From the NCBI RefSeq assembly GCF_023242365.1, contig NZ_JALLIX010000040.1:1-62454 (forward strand): a stretch of DNA of 62,454 nt, given 5' to 3'. Positions 8,460-17,564 of the stretch are shown here, piece after piece. Position numbers and translations under genes: made by a program. Source of the DNA: Pseudomonas sp. MWU13-2100 (lineage in GTDB: Bacteria > Pseudomonadota > Gammaproteobacteria > Pseudomonadales > Pseudomonadaceae). Under the pieces are notes generated by a model that saw only the letters and a program-made list of their open reading frames with translations, did not search any database and had not been told where the DNA came from. Position 1 is the stretch's first letter; each line of letters begins with the position of its first letter.

Positions 8460-9671
8460 TCAGCCCCGGTTGATGGTCTCGGGCCCGACTTCGAGCAACT
8501 GCCCCAGCCGGCTGCGGGTGCGCGCCAGGTCGATGGCGTTGCCGCCCAGGCTGTCGCGCAACGGCCGCTCACCGACCAGCAACAGGCGCTTGTCCTGGTC
8601 GTACAGCACGTCGATCAGGTTGATGAAACGCTGCTGGGCCGCGATCGAGCAGTCTTCCAGGTTGGGCAGTTCATCGACGATCCAGGTGTCGAAGCGTCGG
8701 CACAGTTCCAGATAGTCCATCACGGCCGTGGGCTGGTCGCACAGGTCGGCGAACTCGAAACGCACGGTGCGCTCGGCACGCAGGCGCACCTTCAGTTGTC
8801 GGGTGCCGACCTGCAGGGCAAAGGCCGGGGCCTGGCGTTGCGGCAATTGCAGGGCCTGGCGTTGTGCCGGGCTGCCCGGCCAGACGTACTGGCCCAGGCT
8901 GAATTGCTGTTGCTCATGACTGCGCGGCTGGCTGCGGTAGTCATGCGGGCCACCGACCTCCATGACTTCCATACGGGCGTTGATCAGGTCGATTACCGGC
9001 TTGAAGCGGGCGTGATAGAGCGGGTTGGGCAGCAAGCCTTCGGGCGGGTAATTGGAGGTCACCAAGAGCAGCAGGCCCCGCTGGAACAGGGCCTTGAACA
9101 GCCGACTGATGAGCATGGCATCGCCGATATCATGGACATGGAACTCGTCGAAGCACAGCAGTCGACAGTCCGTGAGCAGCTCATCCAGGGTTCGGCCCAG
9201 GGCATCCGGGGTTTCCCGATGGCGGAACATGCCCTGGTGCAGGTGGGTAAAGAAGTCGTGGAAGTGCACCCGCTGCTTTTCGGCGATCGGCACGGCCTGG
9301 AAAAAACCGTCCAGCAACCAACTCTTGCCTCGTCCGACGGCGCCGTGCAGGTACAGGCTGCGCTGGCGGCCCTGGGGTGCGCTGTGCAGCAGCGCGCTGG
9401 CCTGTTGCGCCATGCGTTCGATGACCCGCTGCTGGCTCGGGCTCAGGGTATAGCCTTGCTGGTTGGCCTTGCGCTGGAAATACTCGTGCACGTCGTGGGT
9501 CGGCGTTACGACGCTGGCCTTACTGGCGAGAGACTTGCCGAAGAAGCGGCGCAAGGCTGGCCAGCGGGATTTCACGCCAGGGCGATGAGGGGGTGGAGCG
9601 GCCAACGGAGAAGATCCCCTTGTGTAAAAAACCAGAGCGTCTGGGCCATGGTGGCGTGACAAGCATCGCAC
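8460..9671 (-). CDS. AFG1/ZapE family P-loop ATPase
   Basis: Walker A is HGAVGRGKS and Walker B is CFDEFHVHDIGDAM, both diagnostic of ZapE/AFG1, which acts at the Z-ring in E. coli and in protein quality control in mitochondria. The start is uncertain: the longest frame begins with GTG at 9671, and another GTG at 9575 gives 371 residues, nearer the usual 360-375. Neither has a clear ribosome site. Pseudomonas often has two family members, so this may be a paralogue of the housekeeping zapE. The gene upstream is divergent in neither direction; it seems monocistronic. Confidence 0.85.
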   Translation of the reverse strand: MRCLSRHHGPDALVFYTRGSSPLAAPPPHRPGVKSRWPALRRFFGKSLASKASVVTPTHDVHEYFQRKANQQGYTLSPSQQRVIERMAQQASALLHSAPQGRQRSLYLHGAVGRGKSWLLDGFFQAVPIAEKQRVHFHDFFTHLHQGMFRHRETPDALGRTLDELLTDCRLLCFDEFHVHDIGDAMLISRLFKALFQRGLLLLVTSNYPPEGLLPNPLYHARFKPVIDLINARMEVMEVGGPHDYRSQPRSHEQQQFSLGQYVWPGSPAQRQALQLPQRQAPAFALQVGTRQLKVRLRAERTVRFEFADLCDQPTAVMDYLELCRRFDTWIVDELPNLEDCSIAAQQRFINLIDVLYDQDKRLLLVGERPLRDSLGGNAIDLARTRSRLGQLLEVGPETINRG

Positions 9672-9840
9672 TCCGCGAAGGTCAACGCTATCTTGCAGAT
9701 GGTCGCGCTAATTTAACCAATCCCCGGTGCGTCGGCCAGGCCACGCCGCCAGCCGGTCCCCTATCGACAACGTGATACCGGATTGGAGTGTGTGAGCAGG
9801 CCACCCCGTGATGGCCCTCTCAGGTGAGTGATTGCGGCCT

Positions 9841-10893
9841 CTAGCGCTCGATACTACGGTTCCAGCGGGCATTCCACTCCGGCCGCAGCAGGTTGACCTG
9901 ATCCCAGTCGATCGCCACCGCGGTGTCCAGGTATTGCTTCATGGCCTCGACCTGGCCGCGGGTCTTGTCGGTGGTCGGGGTGTTGGGGTTGGACGGAATC
10001 TGGTCGCCATCCTCCAGTGCCGCCGCCTGGGCCTCGGGAGTCAGGAGGAACTCGGCGAGTTTCTGCGCCAATGCCGGCTCGGTGTTGTTGGCGATCGCAC
10101 ATTCGGCGACGTTCAGAACCACCGCGCCTTCCTTGGGTTGCGCGTACTCCACCGGAATGCCCTTGAGTTTGAGCGCGGTGACCTGGGTCGGAGTCAGCGG
10201 AAACAGCGCCGCCTCGTCGGTCTGGACCATCTCCGAGAGCTTGGCCGAACTCGGGATGTACTCCAGCACATTACGTCCGACGCTGCCCGGCCAGGCCTTG
10301 AAACCCGGCTCGACATTGGTCTCGCTGCCGCCCTGGATCCGGTTGAACATCAGGAAACCGTGCAGGCCGAAGGTCGAGGACGACAACGACTGGAACACCA
10401 GCTTGTCCTTGTACTTGCTGTCCGCCATGTCCATCCACGAGGTCGGCGCGGCCCAGCCTTTTTCCTTGAACAGCCGGGTGTTGTAGGCCAGCCCGGTCAC
10501 CCCCAGGCTGACCGCCACGGCCTGGTCCTTGATCCGGCCCTTGGCCGGGATCTGCGCCAGGGTCGGGCTGTCTTCGAGCTTGCTGCACAGGCCCATGGAG
10601 ATCGCCCGGTACATGATCCCGTCATCGAGGAAGATCACGTGCAACTGCGGGTTGTCCTTGCTCGCCTGGACCTTGGCGAGGATGTCGGCGGACGTGCCCG
10701 GTACAATGACCACCTTGACGTGATTGGCCTTTTCGAAGGGCGGCAGCACCTTGTCGCTGTACAATCGCTCCATGGTCCCGCCGTTCATGCCCAGGTACAG
10801 CGTGGGCTCGGCCTGGGCCGGCGCGGCGCCGAGCAGGGCCATGAGAGGCAGGCAGGACAAACCGATCAGGGCATTGCGTGGAGTCTTCTTCAT
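9841..10893 (-). CDS. ABC transporter periplasmic substrate-binding protein (PotD/FbpA-like)
   Basis: The 350-residue protein has a signal peptide (MKKTPRNALIGL to AQA, about residues 1-28) and the extracellular binding-protein family 1 pattern, such as VKVVIVPGTSADILAKVQA and GLAYNTRLFKEKGW. The ribosome site GAGGAAG precedes ATG by 8 nt. It is the last gene of a seven-gene operon with two permeases, an ATPase and three dehydrogenase subunits, so it should deliver the dehydrogenase substrate. Relatives bind polyamines, 2-aminoethylphosphonate or ferric iron; the ligand here cannot be read from the sequence. Confidence 0.88.
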   Translation of the reverse strand: MKKTPRNALIGLSCLPLMALLGAAPAQAEPTLYLGMNGGTMERLYSDKVLPPFEKANHVKVVIVPGTSADILAKVQASKDNPQLHVIFLDDGIMYRAISMGLCSKLEDSPTLAQIPAKGRIKDQAVAVSLGVTGLAYNTRLFKEKGWAAPTSWMDMADSKYKDKLVFQSLSSSTFGLHGFLMFNRIQGGSETNVEPGFKAWPGSVGRNVLEYIPSSAKLSEMVQTDEAALFPLTPTQVTALKLKGIPVEYAQPKEGAVVLNVAECAIANNTEPALAQKLAEFLLTPEAQAAALEDGDQIPSNPNTPTTDKTRGQVEAMKQYLDTAVAIDWDQVNLLRPEWNARWNRSIER

Positions 10894-10926
10894 GGCGCGA
10901 TCTTCCTCTGGGTTCTGACGGCCCGC

Positions 10927-12042
10927 TCAAACGGCGGGAGTGGCGTGGAAACGGGTAATGGAAAAAGCTTCGATCGGCGTCGATGACCGGCCCTGGCATA
11001 CCAGTTCGGCGAGGACTTCGCCCACTGCCGGGCCGATCTGGAAGCCCGCCCCGGCAAAGCCGAAGGCGTGCAGCAGGCCGGGTTGGGTACTGCTCGGGCC
11101 GATCACCGGTTGGCGGTCGGGCAGATAGCCTTCGGTGCCGCTCCAGGTGCGAATCGCCTGGGCCCCTTGCAGGAACGGATAGAGCTCGACGGCCTGGCGC
11201 AGAATCTCCAGCACGGCGCTCTGCCCCGGTCGGGCACGGGCGTGGTCAAGGGCAAAACCCTGGCCACCCCCCAAAACGCAGTTGCCGCGACTGACCTGGC
11301 GGGCATAGATACCACCGCCCTCGACGCCGGTGCTGGCGTCCATCACCAGGGGCAAGGGTTCGGTCACCAACATCGCCGGATGGCCGGAGTGCATCGGCAC
11401 CGCTTCACCGAACTGCGCGGCCAGGCTGCCGGCCCAGGCACCGGCGCAATTGAGCAGCCAGTGGGCGCGAACTTCGAGGCCCTTTTGCGTGTGCAGGGCA
11501 AAGCGTCGGCCGTCATGCTCGACCTGGGTCACCTCGCTCTGCTCCAGCACCGTCGCGCCAAGCAGGCGCGCGGCCCGGGCAAACGCCGGAGAGACCAGTC
11601 GGGGATTGGCGTGACCGTCGTCGGGGCAGAAGGAGGCGCCTTCGGCGACCTGGCCTACCCATGGAAAACGCTGGCGTAGCTGCTCGCGATCAAGCACTTG
11701 CAGGTTGAGCCCGAAGCCCTGGCTGCTGTCGGCATAGGCTTGCAGGGCGGCCAGGTCGTCGAGGCTGCGGGCCAGCTTGAGATGTCCCGAACGCTGGTAT
11801 TCGCCATCGATACCGATCAATTCAGGCAGGCGGGCCCAGATCCCGTGGGCGCGCTGGGACAGCGGCAACTGCGACAGCGGTCGGCCCTGACGGCGCACGC
11901 CGCCGTAGTTCACACCGCTGGAGTGCGAGCCGCAGAAGTCCCGCTCCAGCAGCGCCACGCTCCGGCCTTGGCGACTCAGGGCCAGGGCCGCCGAAGCGCC
12001 GACAATGCCGCCACCGAGAATCACTACGTCGACTTCGATCAT
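10927..12042 (-). CDS. FAD-dependent oxidoreductase, HcnC/opine-oxidase-B-like beta subunit
   Basis: The 371-residue DAO-family flavoprotein has the N-terminal dinucleotide fold VVILGGGIVGASAALALS and a C-terminal FGFAGAGFQIGPAVGE segment that closes the FAD site. It resembles HcnC of hydrogen cyanide synthase, octopine/nopaline oxidase subunit B and D-hydroxyproline dehydrogenase beta. Its start overlaps the upstream gene by 4 bp (ATGA), which suggests translational coupling and a complex with it. It probably oxidises a secondary amine or N-substituted amino acid. HCN production is unlikely because the cluster is tied to an importer. Confidence 0.88.
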   Translation of the reverse strand: MIEVDVVILGGGIVGASAALALSRQGRSVALLERDFCGSHSSGVNYGGVRRQGRPLSQLPLSQRAHGIWARLPELIGIDGEYQRSGHLKLARSLDDLAALQAYADSSQGFGLNLQVLDREQLRQRFPWVGQVAEGASFCPDDGHANPRLVSPAFARAARLLGATVLEQSEVTQVEHDGRRFALHTQKGLEVRAHWLLNCAGAWAGSLAAQFGEAVPMHSGHPAMLVTEPLPLVMDASTGVEGGGIYARQVSRGNCVLGGGQGFALDHARARPGQSAVLEILRQAVELYPFLQGAQAIRTWSGTEGYLPDRQPVIGPSSTQPGLLHAFGFAGAGFQIGPAVGEVLAELVCQGRSSTPIEAFSITRFHATPAV

Positions 12043-13394
12043 GGTGCGACCTCCACGCCGAACGGCAGCGGCTTGATCGGCGCCTGGGCGCGCAAACGGC
12101 CAATGCTGTCCAGGCCCAGGCCGCTTTCACGGGCAATGATTTCCGCCGCCGCCGCGCCGCAGATCCGGCCCTGGCAGCGACCCATGCCGACCCGGCAATG
12201 GGCCTTGACCCGATTGATTTCCCAGTGGCCCTCGCGGACCACCGCCCGCACCTCGCCGACGCTGACTTCCTCGCAACGGCACAGCATCAGTGTGTCCGGC
12301 GCGTCCGCGGCCCAGCGCTCGGGGAAGGGGAAGGCCTGTTCCAAGCCTTGGCGGAAGCCATCGATCCGCTGCAGGCGACTCTGCAGAAACACTGTTCGAG
12401 GCCGATCGACGGCGCGTCCCAGGTCTTCCAGCAGGGCCAGGGCGGCGCGTTCGCCGGCCATTTCCGCCGCATCGGCACCCATGATTCCGGCGCCATCGCC
12501 GGCCAGGTAGACCCCGGCCACGCTGCTGCGCCCGGCGCTGTCGCGCTCCGGTAGCCAGGCGCGGTTCAAGGGGTTCCAACTGAAACGGCAGCCCAGCAGA
12601 TCGGCCAATTGGGTTTCGCTGCGCAGCCCGTGGGCGAAGGCCAGCGCATCGCAGTCGATAGACCGCAGGACGCCGCCCTGGCGCCAACGCAATGACTGTA
12701 TGCGGTGCTCGCCGTCGACCTGTTGCAGATGGGCGTTCTGGTGTACCGGGATGCCATGGGTTGTCAGCCAGCTGCGGTAATACAGGCCCTTGGCGAGGGT
12801 CAGCGGTTGCCTGAGCAAAGCGGGCAGGGCGCGGCACTGGGCACTGAAGGTCGAGCTGTCGAGCAGCGCCAACACCTTCGCCCCGGCCTTGGCGTATTGA
12901 TAGGCCACCAGGTACAACAGCGGCCCGCTGCCGGCGAACACCACCCTTTGGCCGATGGCACAGCCCTGGTACTTCAGGGCAATCTGCGCGGCACCGAGAC
13001 TGTAGACTCCGGGCAGGGTCCAGCCGGGGATCGGCAGCACCCGGTCGGTAGCGCCGGTGGCGACGATCACCTTCGAGTACTCCAGGCGCCCGGCACGACC
13101 TTGCTGCAAGGTGTCGAGGGCACCGTCCTCGGCGTTCCACACCAAGGTGTCGGGCCGGTAGTCGAGTTGGTCGCGCAGATGGTCCAGAGTCTGATGAATC
13201 GCCGCCGCCTTGCGGGCTTCGAAACCGTAGAGCTTCACCGGCGAACGGCGGAAGTTCTCCGGCTGGCGTCGATAGATCTGCCCGCCGCCGCGCGCGGCTT
13301 CATCCAGCAGGCAGGGGCGCAGGCCATGGGCAACCAGGGTTTGTGCGGCACGAATACCGGCCGGTCCGGCCCCGACGATGACGATCTCAGACAT
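12039..13394 (-). CDS. NAD(P)/FAD oxidoreductase with BFD-type [2Fe-2S] tail, HcnB/OoxA-like alpha subunit
   Basis: The 451-residue protein has an N-terminal Rossmann motif (IVIVGAGPAGIRAAQ), a second one near residue 165 (VVFAGSGPLLYLVAYQYAK) and a C-terminal cysteine set, LCRCEEV plus HCRVGMGRCQGRICG, that fits a BFD-like [2Fe-2S] domain. This is the architecture of HcnB and of opine oxidase subunit A. It should pass electrons from the HcnC-like subunit to the ferredoxin-like subunit or to the quinone pool. It lies 54 bp after the small 2Fe-2S gene and overlaps the beta-subunit gene by 4 bp. Confidence 0.88.
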   Translation of the reverse strand: MSEIVIVGAGPAGIRAAQTLVAHGLRPCLLDEAARGGGQIYRRQPENFRRSPVKLYGFEARKAAAIHQTLDHLRDQLDYRPDTLVWNAEDGALDTLQQGRAGRLEYSKVIVATGATDRVLPIPGWTLPGVYSLGAAQIALKYQGCAIGQRVVFAGSGPLLYLVAYQYAKAGAKVLALLDSSTFSAQCRALPALLRQPLTLAKGLYYRSWLTTHGIPVHQNAHLQQVDGEHRIQSLRWRQGGVLRSIDCDALAFAHGLRSETQLADLLGCRFSWNPLNRAWLPERDSAGRSSVAGVYLAGDGAGIMGADAAEMAGERAALALLEDLGRAVDRPRTVFLQSRLQRIDGFRQGLEQAFPFPERWAADAPDTLMLCRCEEVSVGEVRAVVREGHWEINRVKAHCRVGMGRCQGRICGAAAAEIIARESGLGLDSIGRLRAQAPIKPLPFGVEVAP

Positions 13395-13448
13395 GGGTGG
13401 CCGGCCGCCTTCCGGAATAAGTACCGCGGTCTTTTACCGGTACGTACG

Positions 13449-13739
13449 TCATGCTGGTGTTCTCCCTTCCCGACTCACCTGCTGGCCGGCTTCGAGCATT
13501 GTCGAGCAGGCGCGCACCCGGCGCCCGTCGGCCAGCCTGACCCAGCAATCCTGGCAGGCACCCATCAGGCAGAACCCGGCGCGGGGCTCGCCGCTGAAGT
13601 CGCTGTGGCGCAGGTATTCACCGGCGGTGAGCAGCGCGGTCAGCAGGGTATCGCCCTGCAAACCGCTGGCCGGTTCGCCGTCGAGGGTAAAGTCCAGGGC
13701 CGGGCGGTCGCCTTCGGCCAGTCGTGTCAGCAGCGCCAT
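13449..13739 (-). CDS. (2Fe-2S)-binding small subunit, HcnA-like
   Basis: The 96-residue protein has a plant-type ferredoxin cysteine pattern, FCLMGACQDCWV followed by RACST, which is the gamma subunit pattern of HcnA and related dehydrogenases. It probably carries electrons inside the three-subunit enzyme. ATG at 13739 follows GAGG by 5 nt and lies 7 bp after the second permease gene. Together with the next two genes it forms a full alpha-beta-gamma set. Confidence 0.88.
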   Translation of the reverse strand: MALLTRLAEGDRPALDFTLDGEPASGLQGDTLLTALLTAGEYLRHSDFSGEPRAGFCLMGACQDCWVRLADGRRVRACSTMLEAGQQVSREGRTPA

Positions 13740-13746
13740 GTCGGCC

Positions 13747-14541
13747 TCATTGTTTGCCTACCAGTACCCGGTCCAGGCCGTAGACCCGGTCGAGCAGAAT
13801 CATCGTCAGCGCGGTCAGCGCGATCACCAGGGCCGAGACCGCCGCCATCATCGGGTCGATGGATTCGGTGGCGTACACGTACATGCGTACCGGCAGGGTC
13901 TGGGTCGAAGGGGAGGTGACGAAGATCGACAGCGTCACTTCGTCGAAGCTGTTGATAAAGGCCAGCAGCCAACCGCCGGCCACGCCGGGCAGGATCATCG
14001 GCAGGGTGATCTGGCGGAACAGGGTGAAGCGCCCGGCACCGAGGGATTCGGCGGCCTGCTCGGCGCTGCGGTCCATGCCGATGGCGGCAGCCAGTACCAG
14101 GCGCAGAACATAAGGCGTGATCACCAGCACATGGGCGCCGATCAGCCAGGCGAAGCTGCCATTGACCTTCATCAGGGCGAACAGGCGCAACAAGGCGACC
14201 CCGAGCACCAGGTGCGGAATGATGATCGGCGAGAGAAACAGGCCATTGAGAAAGTCCCGCCCGGGAAATGGGTGGCGGGTCATCGCCAGGGCCGCCGGGA
14301 CCGCGATCAAGGTCGCCAGGCTGGCGGCGCTGAAGGCCAGGATCAGGCTGTTGTAGAACGCCTGGACAAAGTCCGCGCGTTCGAACACCGCGCGGAACCA
14401 ACGCAACGAGAAGTCCGTGGTCGGCAGGCTGAGGGTGTTTTCCGGAGTGAAGGCCACCAGGCACACCACCACCAGCGGCGCCAGCATGAACACCACGATC
14501 AGGCTATGGAACAGCAGGGCCAACGGGCCGTTTCTGGACAT
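13747..14541 (-). CDS. ABC transporter permease (PotC-like)
   Basis: The 264-residue inner-membrane protein has six predicted hydrophobic segments and the EAA-type loop that contacts the ATPase (AAESLGAGRFTLFRQITLP, about 155-173). It is paired with the upstream permease gene, which ends one base before this start, so the two are almost certainly coupled. It belongs to the binding-protein-dependent transport family of polyamine and related importers. Confidence 0.92.
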   Translation of the reverse strand: MSRNGPLALLFHSLIVVFMLAPLVVVCLVAFTPENTLSLPTTDFSLRWFRAVFERADFVQAFYNSLILAFSAASLATLIAVPAALAMTRHPFPGRDFLNGLFLSPIIIPHLVLGVALLRLFALMKVNGSFAWLIGAHVLVITPYVLRLVLAAAIGMDRSAEQAAESLGAGRFTLFRQITLPMILPGVAGGWLLAFINSFDEVTLSIFVTSPSTQTLPVRMYVYATESIDPMMAAVSALVIALTALTMILLDRVYGLDRVLVGKQ

Positions 14542-15417
14542 TTACGCGGCCCCCAGGGATTTTTTGTAGCGACGCTCGATCATCCGGTTCCACGACAGCA
14601 TGATCAGCAGGTTGAGCAGCAACAGCACCACGGCAATCGCCGCGCCCATCGGCCAGTTGAGCTCCGAGAGGTACTGGTCGTAGACCAGGGTCGCGACCAT
14701 CTTCAGGCGGCGTCCGCCGAGCAGGCCGGGAATTGCGAAGGAGCTGGCGGACAGGCCGAACACGATCAGCGTGCCGGACAGCACCCCGGGCATCACCTGC
14801 GGCAATACCACCAGGCGCATCACCTTGGCATGGCTGGCGCCAAGGGACAGCGCGGCCTGCTCGGCGGCCGGATCGAGTTTTTGCAACGAGGTCCAGACCG
14901 GGATGATCATGAACGGCAACATCACGTGGACCAGGGCGACCACTACCGCGAACGGTGTGTAGAGCAGCTTCATCGGCGCCAGGCCGAAGGCGTGCAGGCT
15001 CTGGTTGACCAGGCCGTCGGCACCGAGCAGGAGGCTCCAGCCGAAAGCCCGGACCACCACCGAAATCAGCAACGGGGTGAGAATCAGGATCAGGAAGATC
15101 GAGCGCCAGGGCGTGCCCATGCGGCTGAGGATGTAGGCTTCGGGCACCCCGATCAGCACGCAGAGCAGGGTGGTCAGGCCGCTGATCCAGAAGGTCCGCA
15201 GGAAAATTTCATAGAAGTACGGATCGCTGAATAGCACGCCGTAGTGTTCCAGGGTGTAGGCGTCGTTTTTGACCCCGGTCTGGTAATCGAAGACGTTGAA
15301 CGACAGCACGGCAGTCAGCCCCAGCGGCAGGATCAGCAGGCCGAGGTAGAGCAGCAGCGCCGGCGCCGACAACAGGTAACCGTGCCGTCCCTGGCGCATC
15401 CGCGCGAGCAGGCTCAT
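14542..15417 (-). CDS. ABC transporter permease (PotB-like)
   Basis: The 291-residue inner-membrane protein starts at MSLLARMRQGRHGYLL. The first membrane segment is followed by a periplasmic region (FNVFDYQTGVKNDAYTL) and five more segments; the EAA loop is AALSLGASHAKVMRLVVLP. ATG at 15417 overlaps the ATPase stop by 4 bp, which decided the start over a longer frame. With the PotC-like neighbour it forms the membrane channel of the importer. Confidence 0.92.
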   Translation of the reverse strand: MSLLARMRQGRHGYLLSAPALLLYLGLLILPLGLTAVLSFNVFDYQTGVKNDAYTLEHYGVLFSDPYFYEIFLRTFWISGLTTLLCVLIGVPEAYILSRMGTPWRSIFLILILTPLLISVVVRAFGWSLLLGADGLVNQSLHAFGLAPMKLLYTPFAVVVALVHVMLPFMIIPVWTSLQKLDPAAEQAALSLGASHAKVMRLVVLPQVMPGVLSGTLIVFGLSASSFAIPGLLGGRRLKMVATLVYDQYLSELNWPMGAAIAVVLLLLNLLIMLSWNRMIERRYKKSLGAA

Positions 15418-16442
15418 GCCGGCACCTCGCCGTGCTCCAGCACCCGCAACAGCTCGGCCGGCCAATCCAGGCCCACCGTCGTGCCTTCGTTCAGCGGCGC
15501 CGAACCGTCATTGCGGCGCACCACCGTGAGTTCGCCGACAGCCGTATCGATCCGGTACAGCCATTGGCTGCCGAGAAAGAAGCGGCTGAGGATCCTGCCG
15601 GGCAAACGGCCGCTGCCGGCGGCCAGCAGGTCGATCTTTTCCGGGCGCAGGCTGAGGGTCAATTCGCCTTCGCCCGGCAGTTGCCGGACTTGCGGGCAGC
15701 CGCTGGCATCACGGTCTCCCGGCAGCAGGTTGGCCTTGCCGACGAAGCCGGAAATAAAGCGCGTGCGCGGGTGTTCGTAGAGTTTGTAGGGTTCGTCGAT
15801 CTGGGTGATGCGCCCGGCCTGCATCACCACCACGCGGTCGCTGATGGACAGCGCTTCGGCCTGGTCGTGGGTGACCATCAGCGTGGTGATACCGACTTCG
15901 CGCTGAATGCGACGAATCTCGAACTGCATCTCTTCGCGCAGATTGGCATCGAGGTTGGATAGCGGTTCGTCGAGCAACAGCACCGGCGGTTCGATCACCA
16001 GGGCGCGGGCGAGGGCGACCCGCTGGCGCTGGCCGCCGGACAGCTCGCGAGGATAACGCTCGGCATGCTGGTTCAGGCGCACCAGTTGCAAGACCGTCGC
16101 CACCCGTTTGCGCACCTCGGCGGCCGGCACCTTGCGCATGCGCAGGCCGAAGGCGACGTTGTCTTCGACGCTCATATGGGGAAACAGCGCATAGCTCTGG
16201 AACACCACGCCGAGACCGCGACTGCTGGGCTTGGCGTGGGTGATGTCGCGGTTGTCGAGAATGATCGCGCCGGCGCTGACTTCGACGAAGCCGGCGATCA
16301 TTTGCAAGGTTGTGGTCTTGCCGCAACCGGAGGGGCCGAGCAACGAGACGAACTCGCCCTTGTCCACCGAGAGATGCGTGGCGACCACGGCATCGATCTC
16401 GCCATAACGCTTGCACACGCCATCAAGTCGTAGAAAGGCCAT
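15414..16442 (-). CDS. ABC transporter ATP-binding protein (PotA-like)
   Basis: The 342-residue ATPase has Walker A GPSGCGKTT, signature LSGGQRQR, Walker B VLLLDEPLSNLD and a switch His in VTHDQAEAL. The C-terminal part from about residue 240 is a TOBE-like regulatory domain. The start is MAFLRLDGVCKRYG; the longer frame to 16496 has no family support, and GGTGGAA lies 8 nt before this ATG. It is the first gene of the operon, so the promoter lies in the 245-bp gap shared with the IclR gene. Confidence 0.93.
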   Translation of the reverse strand: MAFLRLDGVCKRYGEIDAVVATHLSVDKGEFVSLLGPSGCGKTTTLQMIAGFVEVSAGAIILDNRDITHAKPSSRGLGVVFQSYALFPHMSVEDNVAFGLRMRKVPAAEVRKRVATVLQLVRLNQHAERYPRELSGGQRQRVALARALVIEPPVLLLDEPLSNLDANLREEMQFEIRRIQREVGITTLMVTHDQAEALSISDRVVVMQAGRITQIDEPYKLYEHPRTRFISGFVGKANLLPGDRDASGCPQVRQLPGEGELTLSLRPEKIDLLAAGSGRLPGRILSRFFLGSQWLYRIDTAVGELTVVRRNDGSAPLNEGTTVGLDWPAELLRVLEHGEVPA

Positions 16443-16626
16443 AACTGCGTTCCACCTGTGTGTTGTTGTGTGCGCCGGGGCGCACTTTTTTGTCATGGGC
16501 AGAGACGAAAGGGTATTGCCGGGGTGCGTGGTGCTCGACTTGTGTCGGCTACCGGTGTTGTTCGAATCGCCCCTTGTGGACGCAGAGTAGGACGAAGCCT
16601 AGGATGTGCGAAAGAGTGAATTTCAC

Positions 16627-16655
16627 TGAAAGAATGATTATTTTCATTTTCATTC
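16627..16655. promoter_or_regulatory. AT-rich nested inverted repeats before the IclR gene (operator candidate)
   Basis: TGAAA (16627-16631) pairs with TTTCA (16642-16646), and GAATGA (16632-16637) pairs with TCATTC (16650-16655). This AT-rich patch stands out from its GC-rich surroundings and lies 33 bp before the IclR start, in the divergent promoter region. It could be the IclR operator. Bases 16633-16651 also match 13 of 19 positions of the classical Fur box by hand alignment, so iron control is an alternative. Confidence 0.4.
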
Positions 16656-16687
16656 ATTGAATAAATTTTCAGGTGAGAAAAGTATCA

Positions 16688-17524
16688 ATGGATTCCACTG
16701 AGCGGAATGACAAGAAAAACGAAGTGGGTGTCAGCGCGGTGTCCCGGCTGTTTGCCGTGTTGCGCAGCCTGGGGGAGACGCCGGAGGGCGGCGAACGGGT
16801 GACCCAGTTGGCCGAACGGGTCGGTTTGTCCCAGCCGACCACCCACCGGCTGCTGCGCAGCCTGGTGGACGAGGGCATGGTGGAGCAGGACGGGCGCAGC
16901 AAACGCTATCGCCTGAGTCTGGATTTTTTTGCCCTCGCGGCCCGGGCCGGGCAGACCGGCAACCTGCGTGAACTGGTGCGCCCGGCGTTATTGCGTTTGT
17001 CGGCATCGCTGGGGGATTCGTTGTTCCTCCTGGCTCGCAGCGGCTTCGATGCGATCTGCCTGGACCGTAGCGAGGGGCCGTTTCCGATCCGCACCTTTAC
17101 TGGCGATATCGGTGGGCGCGTGGCCCTGGGCGTGGGACAGGGCAGCCTGGCGATCCTCGCCTTCCTGCCGGAAGAGGAGCGCGAAACGGTGATCCGCTAC
17201 AACCTGCCGCGGCTGCGGGATTTTCATCTGTATGACGAAGTGCTGCTGCGTTCCGAGGTGGAGAATGTGCGCAAGCTCGGCTATGCCGGGCGCAACACCG
17301 GGGTGTTGCAGGGCATGGCCGGGGTGGCGGTACCGATCCTCGATCGCGAGGGGCGGGCGGTGGCGGCGTTGAGCGTGGCCACCATCAGCGACCGCCTGGG
17401 GCCGGACCGCCTGCCGACGGTGGTGGAGTTGCTCAAGCGCGAGGCGGCGGCGATCGGACCGCGGATCAATCCGTTTGATCCGTTGCTGCGGCGGCCGTCG
17501 CAGATATTTGGTGCTGCGCAGTAA
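16688..17524 (+). CDS. IclR-family transcriptional regulator
   Basis: The 278-residue protein has an N-terminal winged helix (VSAVSRLFAVLRSL to THRLLRSLVDEGMV, about 15-70) and a C-terminal IclR effector domain (GNTGVLQGMAGVAVPILDREGRAVAALSV segment). ATG at 16688 was preferred to GTG at 16673 because AGGTGAG lies 10 nt upstream. It is divergent from the ABC/dehydrogenase operon and is the obvious candidate to control it by sensing the imported substrate. Confidence 0.9.
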   Translation: MDSTERNDKKNEVGVSAVSRLFAVLRSLGETPEGGERVTQLAERVGLSQPTTHRLLRSLVDEGMVEQDGRSKRYRLSLDFFALAARAGQTGNLRELVRPALLRLSASLGDSLFLLARSGFDAICLDRSEGPFPIRTFTGDIGGRVALGVGQGSLAILAFLPEEERETVIRYNLPRLRDFHLYDEVLLRSEVENVRKLGYAGRNTGVLQGMAGVAVPILDREGRAVAALSVATISDRLGPDRLPTVVELLKREAAAIGPRINPFDPLLRRPSQIFGAAQ

Positions 17525-17564
17525 GGGGCCCGGCTTGGACGTTCTTGGGGGAACTCAAGGGCCT

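Noticed and set aside
10927..13739. Hydrogen cyanide synthase hcnABC.
   Set aside because: The subunits are in the order A-like, B-like, C-like, but they share an operon with an importer and an IclR regulator, and the family includes opine and hydroxyproline dehydrogenases; HCN synthesis is not supported.
13378..15234. A 618-codon open frame on the plus strand.
   Set aside because: It is antisense to two ABC permease genes and the 2Fe-2S gene, is rich in Gln/His/Arg as GC-rich shadow frames are, and has no family match.
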